Notes: generated by a model from the letters alone, not told the origin. Positions 25,634 to 32,837 are shown, counted from the first letter of the stretch. The stretch is DNA of 45,021 nt from JACDAS01 sp046262415 (GCA_046262415.1 JBHEMU010000067.1:1-45021); one strand, 5' to 3'. Program-made: numbers and translations.

Positions 25634-26587
25634 CTACGCGCTCCAGAGGTCCTTCTCGTACATGTCGAAGCGCCGCACGACGCGCATCCCGGCTCGCTCG
25701 TAGAGACGGGTCGCACCCGTCGGGTTCTCGGCGTCGACGCCCAGCGCCACGCGCCGCAGGCCGCGGTCGTGGAACTCGCCGAAGACGTGGCGCAGAAGGG
25801 CGAGCGCCAGGCCGCGGCGACGCCACGGTGGCCGGACGCCCAGGATGCGGACCCAGCCGAGCTCGGGGTCGCCGGGCTCGTGCGGACGGCAGAGCGCGAT
25901 CGCGGCGATCTCCTCCCCGTCCGTCGCGAGGACGTTCAGGGTCGCGTCGAGGTCCTCGGCGCCGAGGAGGTAGTGCGCCCACTCCTCGTACGGATCGGCG
26001 TGGTAGTCCCAGGTGTCCGCGAACGCGTCGTTCTGGGCGTCGTAGACGGCCCGGTCGTCGACGCCGGGCTGCAACGGCCGCACGCGGATCCCGGCCGGCC
26101 AGTGCGGCGGCTCCGGCCGCTGGTCGTCGAGCGCGATCTCCATCCGGAACGAGTGCCGGATCAGCCGGTAGCCGGACTCCTCCAGCAGCCGGATCCCGGC
26201 CGCGTCCGCACTCCAGGTGCCGCCGCGGGCGACCGGCCGCTCGCCCCCCGGCGCGGCGGCCGCCAGCTCGCGGGCTCGCTCCTCGGCCCAGCCCAGCAGC
26301 TCGGCTCCGACCTCGGCCGGGTACGCCGGGTGGACGCGCGCGTCGAGCCACAGCTCGAGATGCCGCCCCCCAACGTCCGAGACGTCGACGTAGCCGGCGA
26401 GCTCGCCCTCGGCGGTGTAGGCGAGGCGGATGTCGCGGCGGTAGTCGAGGCCGGGCGAGGTCCAGAAGGAGCGGAGCTCCGACTCGTCCATGTCGTCGCC
26501 GCCGAACAGCGCCTGGGCATGGGCGTTCAGGAGCGACGCGGCGGACCCCAGGTCCTCGAGCTCGGGGGCTCGCAGCGTGATCGTCAT
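25634..26587 (-). CDS. Tandem GNAT acetyltransferase (MshD-like architecture)
   Basis: 317 aa with two GNAT domains. The N-terminal one (to about 155) has VHPAYPAEVGAELLGWAEER. The C-terminal one has WVRILGVRPPWRRRGLALAL with a full acetyl-CoA loop R-R-R-G-L-A, and VALGVDAENPTGATRLYERA. Double-GNAT proteins include mycothiol synthase MshD, but nothing else of that pathway is here, so the substrate is open. ATG 26587 overlaps the HAD stop in ATGA, and its own stop directly precedes the arginase-like ATG. The three genes form one operon. Confidence 0.8.
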   Translation of the reverse strand: MTITLRAPELEDLGSAASLLNAHAQALFGGDDMDESELRSFWTSPGLDYRRDIRLAYTAEGELAGYVDVSDVGGRHLELWLDARVHPAYPAEVGAELLGWAEERARELAAAAPGGERPVARGGTWSADAAGIRLLEESGYRLIRHSFRMEIALDDQRPEPPHWPAGIRVRPLQPGVDDRAVYDAQNDAFADTWDYHADPYEEWAHYLLGAEDLDATLNVLATDGEEIAAIALCRPHEPGDPELGWVRILGVRPPWRRRGLALALLRHVFGEFHDRGLRRVALGVDAENPTGATRLYERAGMRVVRRFDMYEKDLWSA

Positions 26588-27249
26588 GCGGGAACGAGCT
26601 CCTCCAGGACGTCGGGCAGGCCGGTGAGGTCCGGGAGCTCGCGCGTCGGCGGCCGCGCGGGCGCGGGCTCGCCGAGCCGGTTGATCCAGACTGTGCGCAG
26701 GCCGAGGGCGCTCGCGGGCTCGACGTCGTGAAAGACGCTGGCGCCGACGTGGACGTGCGCAGCCGGAGGGACCCCGGTCCTGCCGGCGAACTCGCGCCAG
26801 TGTCCGTGAGCCGGCTTGTAGGAGCCGGCGTCCCCGGCCGTCACGGTCTCGTCGAAGTCGACGCGGAGCCGCGTCAGCGAGGCGGCGAGCAGATCGCCGT
26901 CCGTGTTCGAGAGGATCGCGAGGCGCCAGCCGGCCCGGCGGAGCGCCTCCAGTGCCGTGCGCGCGTCCGGGAAGGGCCGCCAGCCCGGCAGCGACCGGGG
27001 CAGCGCGTCGCGTTCGCCCTCAGCCAGCTCCAGCCCCTCTTCTCCCGCGAGCCGCTCGAGCGTGACCGTCAGCACCTCCCGGTAGGTGCGGCGGGAGTCG
27101 GCCTGGACCTGCGGCTCGAGCTCGTGGTAGCGCTCGAGCAGCCGGTCCGCCCGCCCGGCTCCGAACAGCCGCGCGAGCTCGCCGCCGATGCCGCCGTTCC
27201 AGTCGATCAGCGTGCCGTAGCAGTCGAAGGTCGCCCAGCGATCGTCCAC
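26584..27249 (-). CDS. HAD-superfamily hydrolase, L-2-haloacid dehalogenase type
   Basis: 221 aa. Motif I TFDCYGTLIDWNGG (nucleophile Asp9; Tyr-Gly in place of the second Asp, as in haloacid dehalogenases), motif II LAILSNTD, motif III AGSYKPAHGHW (lysine), motif IV HVHVGASVFHDVEPASAL. Could release halide from 2-haloacids or act as a phosphatase; the sequence pattern favours the L-DEX subgroup. First gene of HAD - GNAT - arginase-like operon. TAGCGT lies 8 nt before GTG 27249. Confidence 0.8.
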   Translation of the reverse strand: MDDRWATFDCYGTLIDWNGGIGGELARLFGAGRADRLLERYHELEPQVQADSRRTYREVLTVTLERLAGEEGLELAEGERDALPRSLPGWRPFPDARTALEALRRAGWRLAILSNTDGDLLAASLTRLRVDFDETVTAGDAGSYKPAHGHWREFAGRTGVPPAAHVHVGASVFHDVEPASALGLRTVWINRLGEPAPARPPTRELPDLTGLPDVLEELVPA

Positions 27250-27257
27250 GCGAGGGA

Positions 27258-27267
27258 ACGCTATCCT
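27258..27267. promoter_or_regulatory. Overlapping divergent -10 boxes upstream of the HAD operon
   Basis: ACGCTATCCT reads TAGCGT on the minus strand (27263-27258, 8 nt before the HAD GTG) and TATCCT on the plus strand (27262-27267, 8 nt before an ATG at 27276). Same geometry as the promoters at 132-154 and 12326-12335. Confidence 0.45.
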
Positions 27268-27275
27268 CGGGGTCG

Positions 27276-27372
27276 ATGCGCCGCGCGGTGCCGCTCTGCG
27301 CAGCGCTCGCGCTCGTAGCAGGGCGCCCCAGCGACGGGAGGCGTACCGCGCCCGAGGGCGGGTGGGCGTTTC
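27276..27372 (+). pseudogene. Possible remnant of a signal-peptide or lipoprotein gene
   Basis: ATG 27276 follows a TATCCT box by 8 nt and encodes MRRAVPLCAALALVAG, a plausible export signal. One base later a shifted frame would read VAGC-APATGG, a lipobox. The frame then runs antisense into the fabF 3' end with no protein-like character. I read it as the truncated start of a lost divergent gene. Otherwise nothing is visible in 27250-27372. Confidence 0.25.
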
Positions 27373-28626
27373 CTACTCCTCGTACCGGCGGACGACGATC
27401 GACGCGTTGTGCCCGCCGAAGCCGAACGAGTTCGACACGCCGACGCGCACGTCGGCCTCCCGAGGCTCGTTCGGGACGTAGTCGAGATCGCATTCGGGGT
27501 CGGGGGACTCGTAGTTGATCGTCGGGGGCAGCACGCCGCGGTCCACCGCAAGGATCGTGAAGATCGCCTCGACGGCGCCCGCCGCGCCCAGGCAGTGGCC
27601 GGTCGATCCCTTCGTGGAGGAGACCGGGATGCGGCGCGCGACCTCCTCTCCCACGGCGAGCTTGATCACGCGCGTCTCGCTGGCGTCGCCGAGGGGGGTC
27701 GACGTCCCGTGAGCGTTGATGTAGTCGATCTCGGACGGGTCGATGCCCGCGTCACCGAAGGCCATCTTCATCGCCCGCGCGGGGTGCTCGCCGGTCGGGT
27801 CGGGCTCGGTGATGTGCGTCGCGTCGGAGGAGACGCCGTAGCCCAGCAGTTCCGCGTAGATCCTCGCCCCGCGCGACCGGGCGTGCTCGAGCTCCTCGAG
27901 CACGATGATCGCGCCCGCCTCGCCCATCACGAAGCCGTCACGACCGGCGTCGAACGGCCGGCTGGCTCCCGCCGGGTCGTCGTTGCGCCGCGACAGCGCC
28001 CGCATCGCGCCGAAGCCGGCGATCCCGACCTCCGTCACAGGCGCTTCGGTGCCGCCGCAGAGCATCACGTCCGCCCGGCCGAGCCGGATCGCATCGAGGC
28101 TCTCCCCGATCGCCATGTTCGATGCGGCGCAGGCCGTGCATTGAGACGAGAGCGGGCCGCGCGTTCCGAGCTCCATGGAGACCCAGGCGGCGCCCATGTT
28201 GGGGATGATCGCGGGGATCGAGAACGGGTTCACGCGGTCCGGTCCGCGCGCCAGCAGCGTGTCGTAGCAGTCCTGGTAGGAACGGAGCCCGCCGATGCCC
28301 GTCGCCACGGATGCGCCGACCCGCTCGGTCTCGCCGGCGATGTCGATTCCCGAGTCGGCCTCGGCCTGTCGGGCGGCGGCGATGATCATCTGGGCGAAGC
28401 GGTCCATACGCCGCGCCTGCTTGCGGTCGATCCACGTCGACGGGTCGAAGTCCTTCACCTCGCAGGCGAAGTGGACGAAGTAGTCGCTGGCGTCGAACTG
28501 CGTGATCGGGCCGGCGCCCGACTCCCCTGCGAGCAGATTCTTCCACGTCGTCTCGACGTCGTTGCCGAGCGGCGTGACCGCGCCGAGACCCGTGACCACG
28601 ACCCTCCGCCTGCCGTTTCGGCTCAT
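27373..28626 (-). CDS. fabF: Beta-ketoacyl-ACP synthase II
   Basis: 417 aa condensing enzyme elongating acyl-ACP with malonyl-ACP in FAS-II. Begins RRVVVTGLGAVTPLGNDVET. Catalytic Cys in SSQCTACAASNMAIGE, histidines in INAHGTSTPLGDASE and SSTKGSTGHCLGAAGAVEA, and the C-terminal GVSNSFGFGGHNASIVVRR. Length and motifs are complete. Last gene of the fabZ-H-D-G-F run, separated from fabG by a 163-bp gap where acpP is normally found but is absent. Confidence 0.95.
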   Translation of the reverse strand: MSRNGRRRVVVTGLGAVTPLGNDVETTWKNLLAGESGAGPITQFDASDYFVHFACEVKDFDPSTWIDRKQARRMDRFAQMIIAAARQAEADSGIDIAGETERVGASVATGIGGLRSYQDCYDTLLARGPDRVNPFSIPAIIPNMGAAWVSMELGTRGPLSSQCTACAASNMAIGESLDAIRLGRADVMLCGGTEAPVTEVGIAGFGAMRALSRRNDDPAGASRPFDAGRDGFVMGEAGAIIVLEELEHARSRGARIYAELLGYGVSSDATHITEPDPTGEHPARAMKMAFGDAGIDPSEIDYINAHGTSTPLGDASETRVIKLAVGEEVARRIPVSSTKGSTGHCLGAAGAVEAIFTILAVDRGVLPPTINYESPDPECDLDYVPNEPREADVRVGVSNSFGFGGHNASIVVRRYEE

Positions 28627-28649
28627 CAGTGCCTCGTCCGGTGACGTTG

Positions 28650-28768
28650 CCGGATTTCTGGGTCGCGAGCACCAAGCCAGGCTAGGACGCAGGGAGCCCG
28701 CATAGCCGAAGCTATGGGGGCGACCGAGGACGACGCATGGCGCCGCGTGATCGCGGGCCAGAAACCGG
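28650..28768. repeat. ~119-bp long-hairpin element (family C) between fabG and fabF
   Basis: Outer arms CCGGATTTCTGGGTCGCGAG (from 28650) and ATCGCGGGCCAGAAACCGG (to 28768) are imperfect inverted repeats. The centre GCCCGCATAGC-CGAA-GCTATGGGGGC is an 11-bp stem with one mismatch. No ORF or RNA gene is seen in the 28627-28789 gap. MITE- or REP-like in form. A short relative (CCGCGATCACGCGGCTA) lies at the end of the amidase gene near 33390-33406. Confidence 0.6.
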
Positions 28769-28789
28769 TGAACGTCGCTGGGCGAGGCA

Positions 28790-29542
28790 CTATATCCCCA
28801 GTCCGCCGTCGACGAGCAGAACCTCGCCCGTGATGAACGAGGCCTCGTCCGAGCAGAGGAACCGTACCGCGCCCGCGATGTCGGGGGGGTCCCCGAGCCG
28901 GCCGAGCGGCGTGTTGGCGAGGATGGCGGCGCGCTGCTCCTCGCTGAGGGCGCCGGTCAGGGCCGTCGCGACGTAGCCCGGCGCGACCGCGTTCGCGCGG
29001 ACGCCCCGGGAGCCGAGCTCGCGCGCCAGCGACTTCGTCAAGCCGATGATCCCCGCCTTGGAGGCTGCGTAGTTCGTCTGCCCCGGGTTGCCCCGGAGGC
29101 CGACGACGCTGGTCACGTTGACGATCGCGCCCCGCCGGCGCCGCATCATCCCCCGCGCGGCCGCCCGGCACGTGTGGAAGACGCCGCTCAGATTCGTCTC
29201 CAGCACGTCGCGCCAGTCTTCGTCGCTCATGCGGGCGATCAGCCCGTCGCGCGTGATCCCGGCGTTGTTGACGAGGATGTCGAGCTCGCCGCACTCCTCG
29301 ACGAGGCGCGCCGCCTGCACAGGATCCGAGACGTCCGCCTGGAGAGCGCGCCCGCCCGCCTCCGCGGCGACGGCTTCCCCCTCGGAGGCACCCGACCGGA
29401 AGGAGACGACCACGTCCGCGCCGGCGCGGGCGAGCTCGAGCGCGATCGCCTTCCCGATCCCCCGCGACGCCCCGGTGACGAGAGCCGTCCTGCCCCCGAG
29501 CGAGCAGAAGCCCAAGCGATTGCCGCCGTTAGCGTTGTGCAT
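28790..29542 (-). CDS. fabG: 3-oxoacyl-ACP reductase
   Basis: 250 aa short-chain dehydrogenase reducing beta-ketoacyl-ACP with NADPH. TALVTGASRGIGKAIALELA (cofactor motif T-G-x3-G-I-G), DILVNNAGITRDGLIARM, catalytic Ser in NVTSVVGLRG, YAASKAGIIGLTKSLA with the Tyr-x3-Lys pair, and VDGGLGI at the C-terminus. ATG 29542 gives MHNANGGNRLGFCSLGG before the first strand; a TTG eight codons later is an alternative. Lies between fabD and fabF. Confidence 0.94.
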   Translation of the reverse strand: MHNANGGNRLGFCSLGGRTALVTGASRGIGKAIALELARAGADVVVSFRSGASEGEAVAAEAGGRALQADVSDPVQAARLVEECGELDILVNNAGITRDGLIARMSDEDWRDVLETNLSGVFHTCRAAARGMMRRRRGAIVNVTSVVGLRGNPGQTNYAASKAGIIGLTKSLARELGSRGVRANAVAPGYVATALTGALSEEQRAAILANTPLGRLGDPPDIAGAVRFLCSDEASFITGEVLLVDGGLGI

Positions 29543-29570
29543 GGTTCACCGTGCCCGGCTGGCGATTTCC

Positions 29571-29629
29571 GACGGACGCGCGGGCGAAGCCCGCACGTCC
29601 TGATGGTCGGCGTCGCAAGCGCCGCCTAG
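29571..29629 (+). repeat. Double-hairpin repeat, family B copy 2
   Basis: GCGGGCGAAGCCCGC followed by GGCGTCGCAAGCGCCGCC and CTAG. It matches copy 1 (6762-6816) with a few substitutions and small gaps. It lies in the fabD-fabG spacer and its CTAG end contains the fabD stop codon. Inside an operon, so it cannot be a complete terminator; mRNA processing or stability hairpin is more likely. Confidence 0.6.
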
Positions 29630-30564
29630 GCAGTTGAGAGCGTCTCCTTCAGCTTCTTCAGGCTCTCCAGGTTGTTGACCGGGATCGCCTTGACGCTGCG
29701 GTCGATCCTCTTGACGAGGCCGGAGAGCACGTTGCCCGGACCCACCTCCACGAACGTCCGGCAGCCGTCGCGGACGAGCTCGCGCGCCGCCTGCGTGAAC
29801 TTGACCGGCGCCGTCAGCTGGTCGACCAGCAGGGTGCCGAAGCGCTGCGCGGGCTCGATCCGGGCGGTCACCGTCGACATGAACGGGGCCGCGGGCTCGC
29901 TGAAGCGCACGCGGTCGATCGCCGGCTTCAACCGGTCGGCGGCGCGGGCGACGAGCGGGCTGTGGAAGGCACCGGAAACGCGCAGCTTCACCGTGCGGCG
30001 CGCGCCGTGCCGCTCGGCCTCCTCGCAGCATTCGTCGACGGCCGGCTGGGCGCCCGAGACGACGATCTGACCGGGGCAGTTGTAGTTCGCCGGCCAGACC
30101 CCGAGGATCTGCCTGCAGAGGTTCTCGACGACCTCGTCCTCGAGGCCCAGGATCGCCGCCATCGTTCCCGGGTGCTGCCGGGCCGCCTCGGCCATCGCGA
30201 GCCCCCGCTCGCGGACGAGGGCGATCGCGTCCTCCGTGCCGACGGCCGAGGCCGCCGCGAGGGCCGCGAACTCGCCGACCGAATGCCCCACGACCACGTC
30301 GGGCTCGATCCCCTGCGCGCGCACGGCGGCGAGGATCGCCAGACTGGTCGCGACGAGCGCCGGCTGCTGCACCTCAGTCTCGACGAGCTCCTCGAAGGGC
30401 GCCTCGAAGCAGAGCCTGGTCAGGTCGAGGCCGCAGGCCTCGCTCCCCCGCTCCAGGACGGCCATCGCCTCTGGTACGGCCTCGGCCACGTCGCGACCCA
30501 TACCGGTCTCCAGCGATCCCTGTCCGGGAAAGCAGAACGCCACACGACCAACAGAGCTGAACAT
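29626..30564 (-). CDS. fabD: Malonyl-CoA:ACP transacylase
   Basis: 312 aa. Loads malonate from CoA to ACP. AFCFPGQGSLETGMGRDV at the N-terminus, FEAPFEELVETEVQQPAL, VVVGHSVGEFAALAAASAVG with catalytic Ser in G-H-S-V-G, arginine in ALVRERGLAM, and GAFHSPLVARAADRL with the catalytic His. FVEVGPGNVLSGLVKRI closes the fold. RBS AGGAAGGAGA is present upstream in the 24-bp gap after fabH. The stop TAG is inside family B repeat. Confidence 0.94.
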   Translation of the reverse strand: MFSSVGRVAFCFPGQGSLETGMGRDVAEAVPEAMAVLERGSEACGLDLTRLCFEAPFEELVETEVQQPALVATSLAILAAVRAQGIEPDVVVGHSVGEFAALAAASAVGTEDAIALVRERGLAMAEAARQHPGTMAAILGLEDEVVENLCRQILGVWPANYNCPGQIVVSGAQPAVDECCEEAERHGARRTVKLRVSGAFHSPLVARAADRLKPAIDRVRFSEPAAPFMSTVTARIEPAQRFGTLLVDQLTAPVKFTQAARELVRDGCRTFVEVGPGNVLSGLVKRIDRSVKAIPVNNLESLKKLKETLSTA

Positions 30565-30588
30565 CCCGAGCAGTCTCCTTCCTGTCTC

Positions 30589-31608
30589 TTAGGTTTTCCC
30601 GCCGTCGGCGGGAAAACCTGTCCATTCGAGTAAAGCGGACCCCCAGGTGAGCCCGGCGCCCATCCCCGTCATCAGGACGAGATCCCCCTCGTGCACCCTG
30701 CCGCCGTCGACCGCGTCCGAGAGGGCCAGGGGGATCGAGCCGGAGGAGGTGTTCCCGTACCGGTCGACGTTGACGATCACGCGGTCCCGGGCGACGCCCA
30801 GGTGGCGGACGGCGTGGTCGATGATCCGGACGTTCGCCTGGTGCGGGATGTAGACGTCGACGTCGTCGATCGTGACTCCGCACTCGTCCAGCAGCTTGTT
30901 GGCGGACGAGACGAGCACGCGCGTCGCGAACTTGAACACCTCGCGGCCGTTCATCTGCACGAACGCCCGCTCGGTGGCGAGCTCGGCCGAGCGCGAGCCG
31001 CTCCCCGGCAGCGAGAGGTGGATCCCGCCGCCGCCGTCGGCGCCGAGCTCGAAGCCGACGAAGCCCCCCGCCGCCACCGGCTCCAGCACGACGGCCCCGG
31101 CGCCGTCGCCGAAGAGGACGGACGTGGACCGGTCGCTCCAGTCGAGGATCGACGAGAGCACGTCGCCGCCGATCACGAGCGCCCGCTCGGAGAGGCCGGC
31201 AGCGAGCATGCCGTACGCCTGCGCGAGCGCATACATGAAGCCCGTGCAGCCCGCGGAGAGATCGTACGCCGCGGCGTCCGGCGCGCCCAGCTGGTCGGCC
31301 AGCAGCGCTCCGGTCGAAGGGAAGGCCATGTCGGGAGTCACGGTGGCGACGACGATCAGGTCGATCTCCGCGGCGTCGACCCCGGCGCGGCGCAGGGCGA
31401 GTCGCGCCGCGGGCAGCGCGAGGTCGGAGAGCGCCTCGTCCGGCGCGGCGATCCGCCGCTCCCGGATGCCGGTCCGCTCGATGATCCATTCGTCGGAGGT
31501 GTCCACCATCGTCGAGAGCTCCTGGTTCGTCAGCACGCGCTCCGGCACCCTGCAGCCGATCCCCGTGATCGAGGCCCGGAAGCCGTTCCGTCCGGCCGTC
31601 CCGATCAC
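30589..31608 (-). CDS. fabH: Beta-ketoacyl-ACP synthase III
   Basis: 339 aa. Starts fatty-acid synthesis by condensing an acyl-CoA primer with malonyl-ACP. SITGIGCRVPERVLTNQEL, DTSDEWIIERTGIRERR, catalytic Cys in YDLSAGCTGFMYALAQAYG, His in VYIPHQANVRIIDH, Asn in VDRYGNTSSGSIPLAL, and GMGAGLTWGSALLEW. GTG 31608 overlaps the fabZ stop in GTGA; the open frame upstream is a fabZ shadow. The last codons (FPADGGKT) are themselves a 12-bp perfect DNA hairpin. Confidence 0.95.
   Translation of the reverse strand: MIGTAGRNGFRASITGIGCRVPERVLTNQELSTMVDTSDEWIIERTGIRERRIAAPDEALSDLALPAARLALRRAGVDAAEIDLIVVATVTPDMAFPSTGALLADQLGAPDAAAYDLSAGCTGFMYALAQAYGMLAAGLSERALVIGGDVLSSILDWSDRSTSVLFGDGAGAVVLEPVAAGGFVGFELGADGGGGIHLSLPGSGSRSAELATERAFVQMNGREVFKFATRVLVSSANKLLDECGVTIDDVDVYIPHQANVRIIDHAVRHLGVARDRVIVNVDRYGNTSSGSIPLALSDAVDGGRVHEGDLVLMTGMGAGLTWGSALLEWTGFPADGGKT
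30592..30618 (-). other. 12-bp perfect hairpin at the fabH 3' end
   Basis: GGTTTTCCCGCC and GGCGGGAAAACC flank a 3-nt loop; the fabH TAA follows immediately. No U-run follows, so it does not look like an intrinsic terminator. It sits 25-30 nt before the fabD start. Confidence 0.6.
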
Positions 31609-32039
31609 TGCGCCGCGAAGGTGAGGGTGGCCCGGACGGCCAGCTGTCCGTCGACGGTGGCCGAGGCCCGGCCCCGGCCGATCGGGCCCCTGGCCTGCTG
31701 GACCTCGCAGGTGAGCAGGAGCTCGTCCCCCGGCGTGACGACCCGCTTGAAGCGCACGTCGTCGATGCCGGCGAAGAGCGCAAGCTTGCCGCGGTTTCGC
31801 TCCTCCGAGAGCACCGCGACCGCGCCCGCCTGGGCCATCGCCTCCACCATGATCACGCCGGGCATGATCGGGCGGCCCGGGAAATGTCCCGGGAAGAACC
31901 ATTCGTCGTCGCGCACCGCCTTCCGCGCGACCACTCGCACGCCGGGCTCCAGCTCGAGCACCTCGTCGAGGAAGAGGAAGGGGTCGCGATGGGGAATGAT
32001 CGACTCGATCACGACCCGGCCAAACGGGGCTACGTTCAC
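31605..32039 (-). CDS. fabZ: 3-hydroxyacyl-ACP dehydratase
   Basis: 144 aa hot-dog fold enzyme. IIPHRDPFLFLDEVLELEPG, then DDEWFFPGHFPGRPIMPGVI with catalytic His, and MVEAMAQAGAVAVL with catalytic Glu, as in E. coli FabZ. First gene of the fabZ-fabH-fabD-fabG-fabF operon. GTG 32039 is preceded by TAGAGT at 8 nt; this -10 box overlaps the end of repeat A copy 2. Confidence 0.93.
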   Translation of the reverse strand: MNVAPFGRVVIESIIPHRDPFLFLDEVLELEPGVRVVARKAVRDDEWFFPGHFPGRPIMPGVIMVEAMAQAGAVAVLSEERNRGKLALFAGIDDVRFKRVVTPGDELLLTCEVQQARGPIGRGRASATVDGQLAVRATLTFAAQ

Positions 32040-32047
32040 CGCAAACT

Positions 32048-32053
32048 ACTCTA
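32048..32053 (-). promoter_or_regulatory. -10 box of the fab operon (leaderless-type), overlapping repeat A
   Basis: Minus-strand TAGAGT, then 8 nt and the fabZ GTG. The first two bases belong to repeat A terminus (GATCACGCGTCTA), exactly the arrangement seen at accD. Confidence 0.5.
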
Positions 32054-32217
32054 GACGCGTGATCGGTAATTCGCGCGCCCGCGGTGGCGATCCAGATCAA
32101 GGAGGTCAGCTCGATCAGGCGCCGGTCGTACTGGAAGTACGGGCGGCGCCTGAGCGGGCTGATCCGCCGCCGCGTCCGGGTCGTCACCGCGCCGCGGGAA
32201 TTGGCGATCACGCGTCT
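32052..32217 (+). repeat. ~168-bp element with terminal inverted repeats, family A copy 2
   Basis: Ends TAGACGCGTGATCGGTAATT (from 32052) and GAATTGGCGATCACGCGTCT (to 32217). The centre has GATCAGGCGCCG and CGGCGCCTGA around CGTAC-TGGAA-GTACG, a strong stem-loop. It is the inverted relative of copy 1 at 24691-24859. It fills the space between the divergent fabZ and birA genes, so any promoter or operator for both lies in or next to it. AAGGAGGTCAG in its left half is identical in both copies. Confidence 0.8.
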
Positions 32218-32226
32218 CAACCGCCG

Positions 32227-32817
32227 GTGCGGGATCTCCTGACAGCGGCCGAGGTGGAGCCGCTCCTGCGCGGGCGCTTCGGGCGTCCCTACCTCTTCGT
32301 CACGCGGTGCGCCTCGACGCAACTGCTGCTCCCCGCCGACGCGGCCGAGGGGGCGGTCGCCGCCAGCGACGAGCAGACCGCCGGCCGTGGCCGGCTCGGG
32401 CGGCGCTGGGTGGCGGAGCCGGCTACGAGCCTGCTCTGCTCGATCGTCCTCCGCCCGACGGTGGAGCCAGCGCGGCTCCCCGAGCTCTCCCTCGTCGCCG
32501 GCGAGGCCGCCGCGGAGGCGATCGCCGCGGTGACAGGGCTGCGGCCGGTCGTCAAGTTCCCGAACGACGTCCTGATCGGCGGGCGCAAGACGGCGGGGAT
32601 TCTGGCCGAGGCGGTCGAAGGGCGGGTCACCCTCGGGTTCGGGGTCAACGTGAACGTCCCCGAGGCGGGGCTCCCGCGGGAGGTCACCACACCCGCGACC
32701 TCGCTCCTCGTCGAGACCGGGTCGCCCGTCTCCCGGAGCAAGCTGCTCGTGGCGCTGCTGGAGCTGCTCGAGCACCGCTACGACGCCTGGGTGGCCGGCG
32801 CGGATCCGGCGCCCTGA
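32227..32817 (+). CDS. birA: Biotin--[acetyl-CoA-carboxylase] ligase (class I, no HTH domain)
   Basis: 196 aa. Activates biotin to biotinyl-AMP and attaches it to the biotin carboxyl carrier protein of acetyl-CoA carboxylase. Seen: TRCASTQLLL, DEQTAGRGRLGRRW (biotin/AMP loop), SLLCSIVLRP, VVKFPNDVLIGGRKTAGILA (active-site Lys), LGFGVNVNVP. It begins directly with the catalytic domain, so it lacks the DNA-binding domain of BirA repressors, and the C-terminal cap is short. GTG 32227 follows repeat A by 9 bp. Divergent from the fab operon; functionally fits the acc/fab block. Confidence 0.9.
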   Translation: MRDLLTAAEVEPLLRGRFGRPYLFVTRCASTQLLLPADAAEGAVAASDEQTAGRGRLGRRWVAEPATSLLCSIVLRPTVEPARLPELSLVAGEAAAEAIAAVTGLRPVVKFPNDVLIGGRKTAGILAEAVEGRVTLGFGVNVNVPEAGLPREVTTPATSLLVETGSPVSRSKLLVALLELLEHRYDAWVAGADPAP

Positions 32818-32837
32818 AAGAGCAGGGTGCGCCCGAG

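Noticed and set aside
30592..30618. Rho-independent terminator after fabH
   Set aside because: No U-run follows the stem on either strand, and fabD follows at once in the same operon.
24691..32217. Composite transposon formed by the two repeat A copies
   Set aside because: No transposase or clear target duplication; the enclosed genes are core lipid metabolism in a normal order.
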